Assembly: GCA_902595535.1 (NCBI GenBank)
Contig: CACJQI010000001.1
Coordinates: 169,853 to 233,852, forward strand
Source: an uncultured Pelagibacteraceae bacterium
GTDB taxonomy: Bacteria > Pseudomonadota > Alphaproteobacteria > Pelagibacterales > Pelagibacteraceae
Direction: 5' to 3'
Length of the DNA stretch: 64,000 nucleotides
Below are positions 55,809-63,515 of this stretch, piece after piece. The position numbers were made by a program, and so were the translations under genes. The notes below the pieces were generated by a model that saw only the letters and a program-made list of their open reading frames with translations, was not told the DNA's origin and searched no databases. Position 1 is the stretch's first letter. The number at the start of each line of letters is the position of its first letter.

Positions 55809-56776
55809 ATTTTTTTTTTAAAATTTAATACAGCAATATAATATAATATTGTAAATACTAGCCCATATAAATTATTAATATTTTCAAAATGAATAATTAA
55901 TAAACAAATTATCACTGGAAACATATTTAGAATTAAAACATATTTATGAGTAAAATTTTTATTCAAAATATGATGAATATGATTTCTGTCAGCATGAAAG
56001 GGACTCTTTTTATTAATTATTCTAAAAAAGAATAATCTCCCCATATCTAAACCTGGATACAAAAGCATTATCAATATTTCATCAGCACCTATGGAAAAAT
56101 TATTATGATTAAAAATAGCAAAATTAAAAATAATAAATGTTAAAAAATATATACTCGCAGAGCCAAAAAAAACTAAATTCTTGTAATTAAAAAATGAAAA
56201 AATCAATAAATTAAAAATTAAAATCAAACACAATAAATCTGAGGTTTTGAAATAAAAAAATAAAAATAACAAGATTAAGTAATTTGATAATTGATTATTT
56301 ATTCCATCAAAAAAATTTAAAGCATTAACAAGAGAAACAAAACAAAAGGTTGTAAAAAAAAAATAAAAATAAATATTATTAAATTTCAAAATAATTTCTA
56401 AAAATGGATTATTAATATTAATTTGATAAAGTAAAAGCTCTTGATTGATTAAAAGGAATGACGAAATAAAAATAAACTCAAAAAAAATTCTTCCTAACCA
56501 CCTAATAGACATTATATCATCAAGGAAACCAAAAATTATTAAAATAATGGAAAAATATATAAAATTGTTATTGTATTCAAAGCTTATATTTGAAAAATTT
56601 ACTAAAATCAAAAACGGTATAAAAAAAATAATTCCTAGTTTTGGAACAGGATTAACATGTTTTTTTCTTTTGCTATCAGGTAAATCTAAAATTAAACTTG
56701 GATAAATTTTAAATTTTAAAATAAAATAACTAATAAAAGTAAAGACTAAGATAATTGATGTTTCAAATAAACTCAT
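55805..56776 (-). CDS. Undecaprenyl-phosphate sugar-1-P transferase (WecA/WbpL type)
   Basis: This is a polytopic membrane enzyme of the MraY/WecA superfamily that loads the first sugar-1-phosphate onto undecaprenyl phosphate. The 323-aa protein has about ten helices. Conserved cytoplasmic motifs are FGFLDDIMSIRWLGR near residue 82, NALNFFDGINNQ near residue 151 and the His-rich FHADRNHIHHILN near residue 257. Position after the epimerase/reductase pair matches the WbpL role of transferring a FucNAc- or QuiNAc-type sugar. It overlaps the reductase gene by 4 nt. Confidence 0.9.
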   Translation of the reverse strand: MSLFETSIILVFTFISYFILKFKIYPSLILDLPDSKRKKHVNPVPKLGIIFFIPFLILVNFSNISFEYNNNFIYFSIILIIFGFLDDIMSIRWLGRIFFEFIFISSFLLINQELLLYQININNPFLEIILKFNNIYFYFFFTTFCFVSLVNALNFFDGINNQLSNYLILLFLFFYFKTSDLLCLILIFNLLIFSFFNYKNLVFFGSASIYFLTFIIFNFAIFNHNNFSIGADEILIMLLYPGLDMGRLFFFRIINKKSPFHADRNHIHHILNKNFTHKYVLILNMFPVIICLLIIHFENINNLYGLVFTILYYIAVLNFKKKI

Positions 56777-56777
56777 T

Positions 56778-58184
56778 TTAAATCTTAAAGATATTTTTGT
56801 TTAATTTTAACTTTTGAAAGAAATTTTTTGAATAACTTCTTGTCTCATTATTATCAAATTTATTTTTCTTTAACAAATCAATAAATTTTTTTGGATCTGT
56901 AATATAATTTTCTTTTTTTAGAACTTCAAATAAAGGATTTACATTCGCATTATTAAATGTCCCAAAATAGATTGGTTGCAAACCTTTGCACGCAGCTTCC
57001 ATAGCAGAGGCAGATCCTCTATATATAAAATGTGATGATCTTTTAAGATCATCTTCAATTGTTTTTTCAGATAATTCAATATTATTATAATTGCTTAAAT
57101 TTACATCTAATTGTTTAAAATTAATCATTGGATGTAATCTTAAATAAAACTTAAAATCATTACTTAGTTTTGAAATCTTAATTGCAAAATTTAATAAATT
57201 TTTACTCTCTGAGATATAAGCTTCTGGAAGAATTAAAATATTTTTTTTTAATTTTATTGATTTATCTAAAATATTACTTTTCCATTTATTTGATCCAATA
57301 ATCTTTACAACACAATCATAATTTTTTTTAAATTTTTTATAAGTATATCTTCCAGTGGTAAAAATATAATCGGGGTCTGTAGACTTGCTCAAAGATCTAA
57401 AAAGACTATGGTGATTTTTTGTTACTGATGAGAATTGATATGCAATTATTTTAGTTTTAAAATTTTTTTTTATATTTCTTATTATTAATCTTTCCCACGC
57501 ATGGCCTTCGAAAGTTATAAATAAAAACTTTGGATTATACATTTTTACTAAAAAATTAATTTGAAAATTAAGTCTTAGATTTGCAATTATATATCCAAAG
57601 GATCTTAAATTAAAAAAATTTATTCTTTTTTTTTTGTTTTTATATTTTTTTATAAAAAAATTAAATTTAAAAAATTCAAATATAGCTAAAAATAAATATA
57701 AAGTTTCTCTTAAAATAGATGTTCTTTTTGATAGAATTATCTTATCTTTCTTTAAATTTTCAAATAAGTACTTACTAGATAGCGAAGTTTCATTTCTCAA
57801 AATTAATCTTGAATTTAAACTTATAGAATTAAGTTGTTTTATAATATCCCCATAATAAAAATCGTAATTTAAATTAATATGCTTCAAATTTATTAAATGT
57901 GAAACAATTAAAACATCAATTTTTGTAGATTTTTTTTTTTTACGATAAAAGTTTGGACTCTCATTTAAAAAATTTTTAACGTACCTTAATATACCAACTA
58001 TAAAACTTTCCCTAATTTCGTTCTTTATTAATCTATCTTTATTAGGGAAATATTCTTTGTTAAATTCGGGATGATTTTTAATTATATGCAATTTAGAGTA
58101 CGCCAAAGTAGAATTAGATTCTATAAATTTTAAAAGTAACTTATCTAAGTAACTATATAATTTTCTAAACTCTGAATTTAACAT
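56778..58184 (-). CDS. Putative GT-B fold surface carbohydrate protein
   Basis: I do not recognise a specific family for this 468-aa protein. The C-terminal half looks like a GT-B donor domain of capsule-type or CDP-glycerol-transferase-like proteins: NILILPEAYISESKNLLNFA near residue 335, YLRLHPMINFKQLD near residue 361 and YRGSASAMEAACKGLQPIYF near residue 405. The N-terminal half is lysine-, asparagine- and phenylalanine-rich, with no clear membrane helix or signal peptide. It is 1 bp upstream of the WecA-type gene. Probable role: glycosyltransferase or polymerising transferase in glycan synthesis. Confidence 0.6.
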   Translation of the reverse strand: MLNSEFRKLYSYLDKLLLKFIESNSTLAYSKLHIIKNHPEFNKEYFPNKDRLIKNEIRESFIVGILRYVKNFLNESPNFYRKKKKSTKIDVLIVSHLINLKHINLNYDFYYGDIIKQLNSISLNSRLILRNETSLSSKYLFENLKKDKIILSKRTSILRETLYLFLAIFEFFKFNFFIKKYKNKKKRINFFNLRSFGYIIANLRLNFQINFLVKMYNPKFLFITFEGHAWERLIIRNIKKNFKTKIIAYQFSSVTKNHHSLFRSLSKSTDPDYIFTTGRYTYKKFKKNYDCVVKIIGSNKWKSNILDKSIKLKKNILILPEAYISESKNLLNFAIKISKLSNDFKFYLRLHPMINFKQLDVNLSNYNNIELSEKTIEDDLKRSSHFIYRGSASAMEAACKGLQPIYFGTFNNANVNPLFEVLKKENYITDPKKFIDLLKKNKFDNNETRSYSKNFFQKLKLNKNIFKI

Positions 58185-58200
58185 TTTTAAATTGAATAAT

Positions 58201-59262
58201 TTAGAACGCTCGTAAATATTGATTTGGAATAAATTTTAATTCTCCATTTTTATGCGCATGACTCAACAACCAATTTGGATTTTTTAAAAATGGCCTTCCA
58301 ATAAAAGCTAAATCAATACATTTGTTTCTCATTACTCTTTCTAAATATTTGAGGTCTGACAAATTTCCTGTTGTACCAATAACTAAATTACTAATTTCTT
58401 TTTTGATGTTTTTAGCAAAAGAAACTCTAATACCCTTTTTTTTTGTGTTTAATTTTGTTTTTGTTTTGATTCCTCCAGATGAAATACAAACGTAGTTTAC
58501 ACCTTCTTTTTTAAGTAATTTAATAAAATTTAACGACTCCTTCAGTTTAATTCCTTTTTCTAAATGATCAGATGCTGTTACTCTAGCACCTAATATCATT
58601 TTTTTTCCAGTTATTTTTTTCAATTTACGAACAATTGATATTGGTAAAGCATTTCTATTTGAAATACTTCCTCCATAATCATCTTTTCTTATATTAGAAA
58701 TCGGAGATAAAAATTGATGAATTAAATATCCATGAGCCATATGTATTTCTATTCCATCGAAACCAGCTCTCTTTGCAAAAAAAGCTGATCTTTTAAAATC
58801 ATACAATATTTGATTAATTTCTTTTTTATTTGCAGCTTTTGGATATGGCCAAAACTCATCTTTTTTAATTTTTGATGAAGAAATAGTAGTCCAATTATTT
58901 TTTTTTAGAGAAGAGTTGCTTTTTATCCAGGGAACATAGGAAGAGCCTTTTTTTCCTGAATGAGAAAGTTGAATTATAATTGGAATATTATTTAAATTTT
59001 TCAAATATTTAACTAATTTTTTCAATTCTCTTAAGTGTTTTAAGTTATAAAGACATAAATCTTGATTGGTAATTCTTCCTACTTTACTTACAGCAGTTGA
59101 CTCAACCACAACCATGGATGCTCCGGAGCAAACTAATGAGCCAAGGTGCTTATAATGCCATGCTGACGGCTTACCATCGTTTGCTGAATATTGGCACATC
59201 GGAGATACTGAAATTCGATTTTGTAAATTTTTATTACCGATCTTTAAATTTTTAAAGATCAT
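58201..59262 (-). CDS. Old Yellow Enzyme family NADH:flavin oxidoreductase
   Basis: This FMN-dependent ene-reductase belongs to the YqjM/NamA class. The 353-aa protein has SVSPMCQYSANDGKPSAWHY (residues 18-37), with the class-specific Cys23, VVESTAVSKVGRI near residue 56, IQLSHSGKKGSS near residue 98, IEIHMAHGYLIHQFLSPISN near residue 172 and VIGTTGNLSD and FIGRPFLKNPNW near the C-terminus. Typical enzymes reduce activated C=C bonds; the substrate here is unknown. It overlaps a 154-aa gene by 4 nt. Its place in a polysaccharide island is unexpected. Confidence 0.9.
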   Translation of the reverse strand: MIFKNLKIGNKNLQNRISVSPMCQYSANDGKPSAWHYKHLGSLVCSGASMVVVESTAVSKVGRITNQDLCLYNLKHLRELKKLVKYLKNLNNIPIIIQLSHSGKKGSSYVPWIKSNSSLKKNNWTTISSSKIKKDEFWPYPKAANKKEINQILYDFKRSAFFAKRAGFDGIEIHMAHGYLIHQFLSPISNIRKDDYGGSISNRNALPISIVRKLKKITGKKMILGARVTASDHLEKGIKLKESLNFIKLLKKEGVNYVCISSGGIKTKTKLNTKKKGIRVSFAKNIKKEISNLVIGTTGNLSDLKYLERVMRNKCIDLAFIGRPFLKNPNWLLSHAHKNGELKFIPNQYLRAF

Positions 59263-59723
59263 TTTTTCATCACTAAAAAGTCATTATGTGGATGAAAAAT
59301 AGCTCCAGGATATGACCAATAAGTTTCTATGAAATTTTTGCCTAATGCTCTACCAAGTTTAGGTAAGTGTGGTACCCCATCGGTGTCCACCATTGATTTA
59401 AAATTTACAGCAATCCTTAACCACTCGCCTGTAGGTTGGTTTTTATAAATCAGTCTTAAGTATAAACTTAATTCTGGAGGAATTGTTTGATATTTGCTTC
59501 CAAATTTTGAATATATTTTTTTTAATGTAGTAGGTTTTTTAAAACCAAGTTTTTTAACATTTATACGATGGATTTCTATATTTTTATAATTTTTATAAGA
59601 AATTTTTTTTTTATTTTTGAATATATTTTCGATCCACTCGCTACAAACAGCCTTTGATCTTAGATGCTTTAAACATTTATCAACATTCTCAAATGGAATT
59701 TTCTCAATTTTACGCCATATCAT
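59259..59723 (-). CDS. Hypothetical protein coupled to OYE
   Basis: No family is recognised. This 154-aa protein is soluble, without signal or membrane helix. It is basic in the first half and ends with a more conserved-looking part containing PTGEWLRIAVNFKSMVDTDG, LPKLGRALGKN and YWSYPGAIFHPHNDFLVMKK. The His/Asp-rich end (FHPHND) and aromatic residues could form a ligand or metal site. It overlaps the OYE start by 4 nt (ATGA), so the two are likely made together and may work on the same substrate. Its start faces the operator-bearing promoter of the radical SAM gene. Confidence 0.6.
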   Translation of the reverse strand: MIWRKIEKIPFENVDKCLKHLRSKAVCSEWIENIFKNKKKISYKNYKNIEIHRINVKKLGFKKPTTLKKIYSKFGSKYQTIPPELSLYLRLIYKNQPTGEWLRIAVNFKSMVDTDGVPHLPKLGRALGKNFIETYWSYPGAIFHPHNDFLVMKK

Positions 59724-59887
59724 ATATTTTTACTTATTAATTAAAGGTATTTGTATTATTTAAAGACACAATTAATATTATTTTAGTATTAAAACCCTCA
59801 ACATATATCATAAATTTAAATTTTTATATCAATTTTACTAATATTTTAACTTTACTGTTCATAAAATGAACTATATATGTTCAAATT
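59724..59887. promoter_or_regulatory. Divergent promoter region with operators
   Basis: This 164-bp, AT-rich region lies between the 154-aa gene (minus) and the MarR-type/radical SAM gene (plus). Its right end carries the first of two GTTCAT-type palindromes; the second covers the start codon. The rest contains no recognisable gene or RNA. It probably drives both directions, so a regulator bound here could control the OYE pair as well. Confidence 0.5.
59857..59871. promoter_or_regulatory. Operator-like palindrome 1
   Basis: GTTCATAAAATGAAC is a perfect 15-nt inverted repeat (arms GTTCAT/ATGAAC, 3-nt centre). It is 17 bp upstream of the start codon of the winged-helix/radical SAM gene. Its centre is 22 bp from that of the similar palindrome at 59879, two turns of the helix, so two regulator dimers would sit on the same face of the DNA. 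Confidence 0.65.
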
Positions 59888-59893
59888 ATGAAC
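59879..59893. promoter_or_regulatory. Operator-like palindrome 2 over the start codon
   Basis: GTTCAAATTATGAAC has the same GTTCA/TGAAC arms as palindrome 1, with a less symmetric centre. The ATG start codon of the downstream gene is inside it (59888-59890). A protein bound here would block transcription elongation or initiation. Alternatively the mRNA hairpin could affect translation. Confidence 0.6.
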
Positions 59894-61177
59894 GATGATA
59901 AGACAAATCATATTAATTTAAAAATTCTTAAAGAAATTTCAAAAGAACAATCTATATCTCAAAGATTATTATCTGAAAAAATTGGAATTAGTCTTGGTAA
60001 ATTAAATAATTGCATAAAAAAATTACAAGAAGATAATTTTATTAAATATGAAGATCCTAATAATGAAAATAAATTTATATACATTTTGACATCAACAGGA
60101 AAACAAAAAAAAGAAGAATTAGCTTTGAAATTGATTAACAAAAAAATTGAGGAATACGACGAATTAATTAAAGACGAAAAAATAAATGTGAGTAAAAAAA
60201 ATATTTCAAAAACTAACAAGATTAACTTTGGCATAGGTCATAACAGCGTGAAAGAAAAAGAACTTGTGACAGAAAATAAAACAAGAACAAAACCACTATT
60301 CAAAACAATTGCAATAAATTTAAAAAGAAGAACTGTTATTGTTGATGATATTTTAACCACTCATAAGGGAATGCCAATTCCAAGCTGGATAGAATTGAGT
60401 ATAATTGATGTTTGTAACAGATCATGTTCCTTCTGTCCAAAGTCTGATCCAAAAATTGCTCCTGATACTTATCAAAAAATGCAAATGAATTTAATAAATA
60501 AATTAACTGATGAGCTTAAGGAAATTAATTACAAAGGATCAGTTGTTTTATGTGGATATGGTGAACCAATGCTACATAAAAATATTAATATAATCTCTCA
60601 AAAATTATCTGAAGTTTCATTTGTTGAAGTTGTTACTAATGGAGATACTTTAAAACCAAAAAAAATTAAGGAACTTTATATGAATAACGTTAACAAACTT
60701 TTGATAAGTATGTATGATGGTGAGCATCAAAGAAAAAATTTTCAAGATATGATAGAAGAATCAAAAGTTCCTAAAGATTTTGTTATTTTAAGAGATCGTT
60801 GGTATGATGCAAAGAAAGATTATGGATTAAAGCTTACAAATAGAACTGGGACAATTAATATCGGAGATCAGGAAAAAATAGGAAAATACAAAAAATGTTT
60901 TTATCCGTCATATCAATTTTTAATTGATTGGAATGGGGATATATTTTTATGTCCTCAAGATTGGCAAAGACGTGTTACAATGGGTAACATGATGCAAGAA
61001 CATATTTTTGATATTTGGACAAATAAAATTATGAGTAAATACAGAAAAAATCTTATAAATGGAAACCGAACTGACAGTCCTTGCACACTCTGCAATGCTG
61101 AAGGAACAGTTTTAGGCAAAAATCACGCTAATGCGTGGGCACATATTTATAGAGAAAAAAAATCTCTTAATTTATAA
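59888..61177 (+). CDS. MarR/EPS-type winged helix fused to radical SAM/SPASM enzyme
   Basis: This is an apparent fusion protein of 429 aa. Residues 8-95 match the EPS-associated MarR-type regulators (TIGR04176-like): KEQSISQRLLSEKIGISLGK, then NFIKYEDPNNE, YILTSTGKQKK and a terminal helix. A lysine-rich linker with GIGHNSVKEKE follows (about 95-165). Residues 165-335 are a radical SAM domain with CxxxCxxC at Cys176, Cys180 and Cys183 (DVCNRSCSFCPKS) and GYGEPMLH. The SPASM region has Cys337, Cys355, Cys399 and Cys402, able to bind an auxiliary Fe-S cluster. Two palindromes lie at its start, suggesting autoregulation. Substrate unknown; peptide or sugar modification are both possible. Confidence 0.8.
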   Translation: MNDDKTNHINLKILKEISKEQSISQRLLSEKIGISLGKLNNCIKKLQEDNFIKYEDPNNENKFIYILTSTGKQKKEELALKLINKKIEEYDELIKDEKINVSKKNISKTNKINFGIGHNSVKEKELVTENKTRTKPLFKTIAINLKRRTVIVDDILTTHKGMPIPSWIELSIIDVCNRSCSFCPKSDPKIAPDTYQKMQMNLINKLTDELKEINYKGSVVLCGYGEPMLHKNINIISQKLSEVSFVEVVTNGDTLKPKKIKELYMNNVNKLLISMYDGEHQRKNFQDMIEESKVPKDFVILRDRWYDAKKDYGLKLTNRTGTINIGDQEKIGKYKKCFYPSYQFLIDWNGDIFLCPQDWQRRVTMGNMMQEHIFDIWTNKIMSKYRKNLINGNRTDSPCTLCNAEGTVLGKNHANAWAHIYREKKSLNL

Positions 61178-61202
61178 TAATAATTAATAAAATATTAGTG
61201 TG

Positions 61203-61208
61203 TATAAT
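61203..61208 (+). promoter_or_regulatory. Candidate -10 element for SDR gene
   Basis: TATAAT lies 24 bp upstream of the SDR start codon in a 55-bp spacer after the radical SAM gene. A good -35 is not evident. It may give the SDR gene its own promoter in addition to readthrough. Confidence 0.3.
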
Positions 61209-61232
61209 CTATTTTAAATTTAATTAAAAAAA

Positions 61233-61961
61233 ATGAGACGAAAAATAACATTAGTAACAGGAGCTGGCAGAGGTATTGGTGAGGAGACTGCAATCAAATT
61301 TCTTGAAAATGGTCATTTTGTTTATTTTATAATTCATAAAAAAAGTCAAAAAGCATCTTTAATAAAAAGAATAAAAAAATATAAAAATTTTAAAATCTTT
61401 GAGGGAGATCTTACAAAAAAAACTTTTTTAAATAAATTAAGTAATCAAATCGATTACTGCGATAATTTAATAAATAATGCAGCAAGTACTAATAAAAAGG
61501 AATTCACAAAAGTAAGTGAAAAAGATTTTGAAAATTTAATAAAAATAAATTTAAAATCAGTTTTTTTTATGTCACAAATTTTTGCAAAAAAAATGATAAA
61601 AAAAAAAATTTCTGGAAATATAATTAATTTATCATCTCAGTTAGGTCATATTGGGGCGTTCAATAGATCAATATATTGTTTAACCAAATTTGGAATAGAA
61701 GGTTTAACTAAATCAAGCGCGCTTGATTTAGCAAAATATGACATCAAAGTTAATTCGGTGTCACCGACAAAAACAATTACTCACAAAAATGAGGAAAAAT
61801 TTCATAAAAAAAGATTAAATTTGATAAAAAAAAAAATTCCTATCCAAAAATTTCCTTCATCCTTAGAAATAGCAAATTCAATCTACTTCATTTGTGAAAA
61901 CTCTAAAACTATGACTGGAAGTAATTTAAGAATAGATGGCGGATGGACTGCGGGAAAGTGA
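61233..61961 (+). CDS. Short-chain dehydrogenase/reductase
   Basis: This is a classical SDR of 242 aa using NAD(P)H. It shows TGAGRGIGEETAIKFLENGH (residues 8-27), LINNAAS near residue 83, the catalytic Ser in INLSSQLGHIGA near residue 131, and Tyr/Lys in IYCLTKFGIEGLTKSSALDL near residue 148, followed by RIDGGWTAG at the C-terminus. It resembles 3-oxoacyl-ACP reductases and nucleotide-sugar-locus SDRs; the substrate is unknown. It follows the radical SAM gene by 55 bp on the same strand and converges with the 249-aa unknown (9 bp between stops). Confidence 0.88.
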   Translation: MRRKITLVTGAGRGIGEETAIKFLENGHFVYFIIHKKSQKASLIKRIKKYKNFKIFEGDLTKKTFLNKLSNQIDYCDNLINNAASTNKKEFTKVSEKDFENLIKINLKSVFFMSQIFAKKMIKKKISGNIINLSSQLGHIGAFNRSIYCLTKFGIEGLTKSSALDLAKYDIKVNSVSPTKTITHKNEEKFHKKRLNLIKKKIPIQKFPSSLEIANSIYFICENSKTMTGSNLRIDGGWTAGK

Positions 61962-61970
61962 AAATAAATT

Positions 61971-62720
61971 TTATCCATGATAAACATTTAAGAAATCTTT
62001 CTCATATTCAAAAATAATTGGTCTGAGCAGATAACATTTGGAGTTAATCTCTAACAATTCTTTATCTTTAATTTGATGAATATAGGAATGTCCTTTTTTT
62101 AAAAAAATTTTTTCATCATTTATCAAAATCCTTTGATCTATTGGTGTTGAATTTAAGATCATTGCTTCAGTCTTATTACTATTAAATTTTTTTTGAACAA
62201 CATATTTTTTTTTAAAAATAGACGAACCTAATAAATCATAATTTAATTTTGAAAAATTATCAGAAATGTTTTTTTTTGCAGATGGAGTATTGCCATGCAC
62301 ATATGAATATAAACTATTTTTATAAGAATAACCTACATAACAACTATTTCTTAAAATTGAGTCAATTTTAGTATTTGATCTATGGAAGATATAAAATACA
62401 CCAAAATTAATATTTTTAACAATTTTTTTTGTTATAATATATTCTTCACTATAATTCTTTGTATTTAAGGCTATTTGATTTAAATAATTATGATTGTTAT
62501 CAAAAAAAAATATTTCAACATTTGACTCCTTATTAAAATAAAATTTTATAAGATTAGTAAATTTAAATTTAGTAGAAAAATTATCATCTACTCTCCAAAA
62601 AAAACCGTCTGAAATTGAAATGTTTTTTTCTAAATAATTTATATTAAAAAATGTTGGACTAATTGAAAAAAAATTTCTTAACTTTATTATCTTTTCTGTT
62701 TTAAATAATTTTTTTATCAT
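61971..62720 (-). CDS. Hypothetical protein in surface-glycan island
   Basis: No family is recognised for this 249-aa protein. It is rich in Phe, Tyr, Asn and Lys with alternating hydrophobic residues, suggesting a beta-sandwich or beta-helix fold; SDGFFWRVDD near residue 37 and VEIFFFDNNHNYLNQIALN near residue 72 are examples. GNTPSAKKNISDN near residue 143 is a possible loop. No signal peptide or membrane helix is seen. It overlaps the 261-aa gene by 4 nt (ATGA), indicating a functional pair. Confidence 0.6.
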   Translation of the reverse strand: MIKKLFKTEKIIKLRNFFSISPTFFNINYLEKNISISDGFFWRVDDNFSTKFKFTNLIKFYFNKESNVEIFFFDNNHNYLNQIALNTKNYSEEYIITKKIVKNINFGVFYIFHRSNTKIDSILRNSCYVGYSYKNSLYSYVHGNTPSAKKNISDNFSKLNYDLLGSSIFKKKYVVQKKFNSNKTEAMILNSTPIDQRILINDEKIFLKKGHSYIHQIKDKELLEINSKCYLLRPIIFEYEKDFLNVYHG

Positions 62721-63502
62721 TGACTTAATACTATTTCTTTAAATTTATTTTTTATTTTTTTCACAAGATCAAAGTTATCTTTAGTTAAAATATACTGATG
62801 TGGAGGATGTGTATGTTCCATTGAGATATGATCATTATCAACTGTAACAAATATAGGTATACCCAATATATTTTCCGTAAATAAGAAAACAGAGTCTTTT
62901 ATTAATGAGTTATCAACCTTAATTTCATTTGATTTATTAGTTGTTATAAATCCTTGATCTAAAATTTTTTCAGACTTCAAACATATAAAATAATATTTAA
63001 AGTTATTGTTGTCTGGCTCTAATAGTATGTTTCTAAAAATGATAAAATTTTCATCAGCATTTTTATTTAATAGAGGGCTTATTGGGCTAAGTATATTTCC
63101 TCCTTGTCTGCATAAATTATGATTATAATCTGATTGATAAGATGAAAAACCACCCTTTGAATTAAAAATTTTAAGATTAGATCGGAATTGAACTAAATCA
63201 TTATCTGTAAAAGAATTAAAATTAAATAATGTATTTAAAAATCCTTGATTATTTTTATCTATTTTTAGTTCTTTATTATTAGATAAAAAAAAAATTTTTT
63301 TATTATTTATCTCTGATTGATCTATTTTAAAAAAATTATCGTCTTCATTAATTTGAGTTTGATCAATTTTCCAACTTTTATTTAATATTTCTGCAGAAAA
63401 TACTTTATAAGTGTTATCTATTTTTTCACCTTGAAAGTTAAATTTAGGTATAGTTAATTCGGATCGAATAAATTCATTTTTAAACCCAAAAAAAAAATTC
63501 AT
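62717..63502 (-). CDS. Hypothetical protein with His-cluster C-terminus
   Basis: No family is recognised for this 261-aa protein. It is Asn/Phe/Asp-rich, predicted largely beta-stranded, with no signal peptide. Near the C-terminus ISMEHTHPPHQYILTKDNFD (about residues 227-246) contains the cluster HTHPPH, which could bind a metal ion. It lies 13 bp after a possible chain-length or export protein gene and overlaps the 249-aa gene by 4 nt. Both unknown proteins have similar composition and length and may have arisen by duplication, but I could not show that by eye. Confidence 0.6.
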   Translation of the reverse strand: MNFFFGFKNEFIRSELTIPKFNFQGEKIDNTYKVFSAEILNKSWKIDQTQINEDDNFFKIDQSEINNKKIFFLSNNKELKIDKNNQGFLNTLFNFNSFTDNDLVQFRSNLKIFNSKGGFSSYQSDYNHNLCRQGGNILSPISPLLNKNADENFIIFRNILLEPDNNNFKYYFICLKSEKILDQGFITTNKSNEIKVDNSLIKDSVFLFTENILGIPIFVTVDNDHISMEHTHPPHQYILTKDNFDLVKKIKNKFKEIVLSQ

Positions 63503-63515
63503 AAATTAAGTAAAA

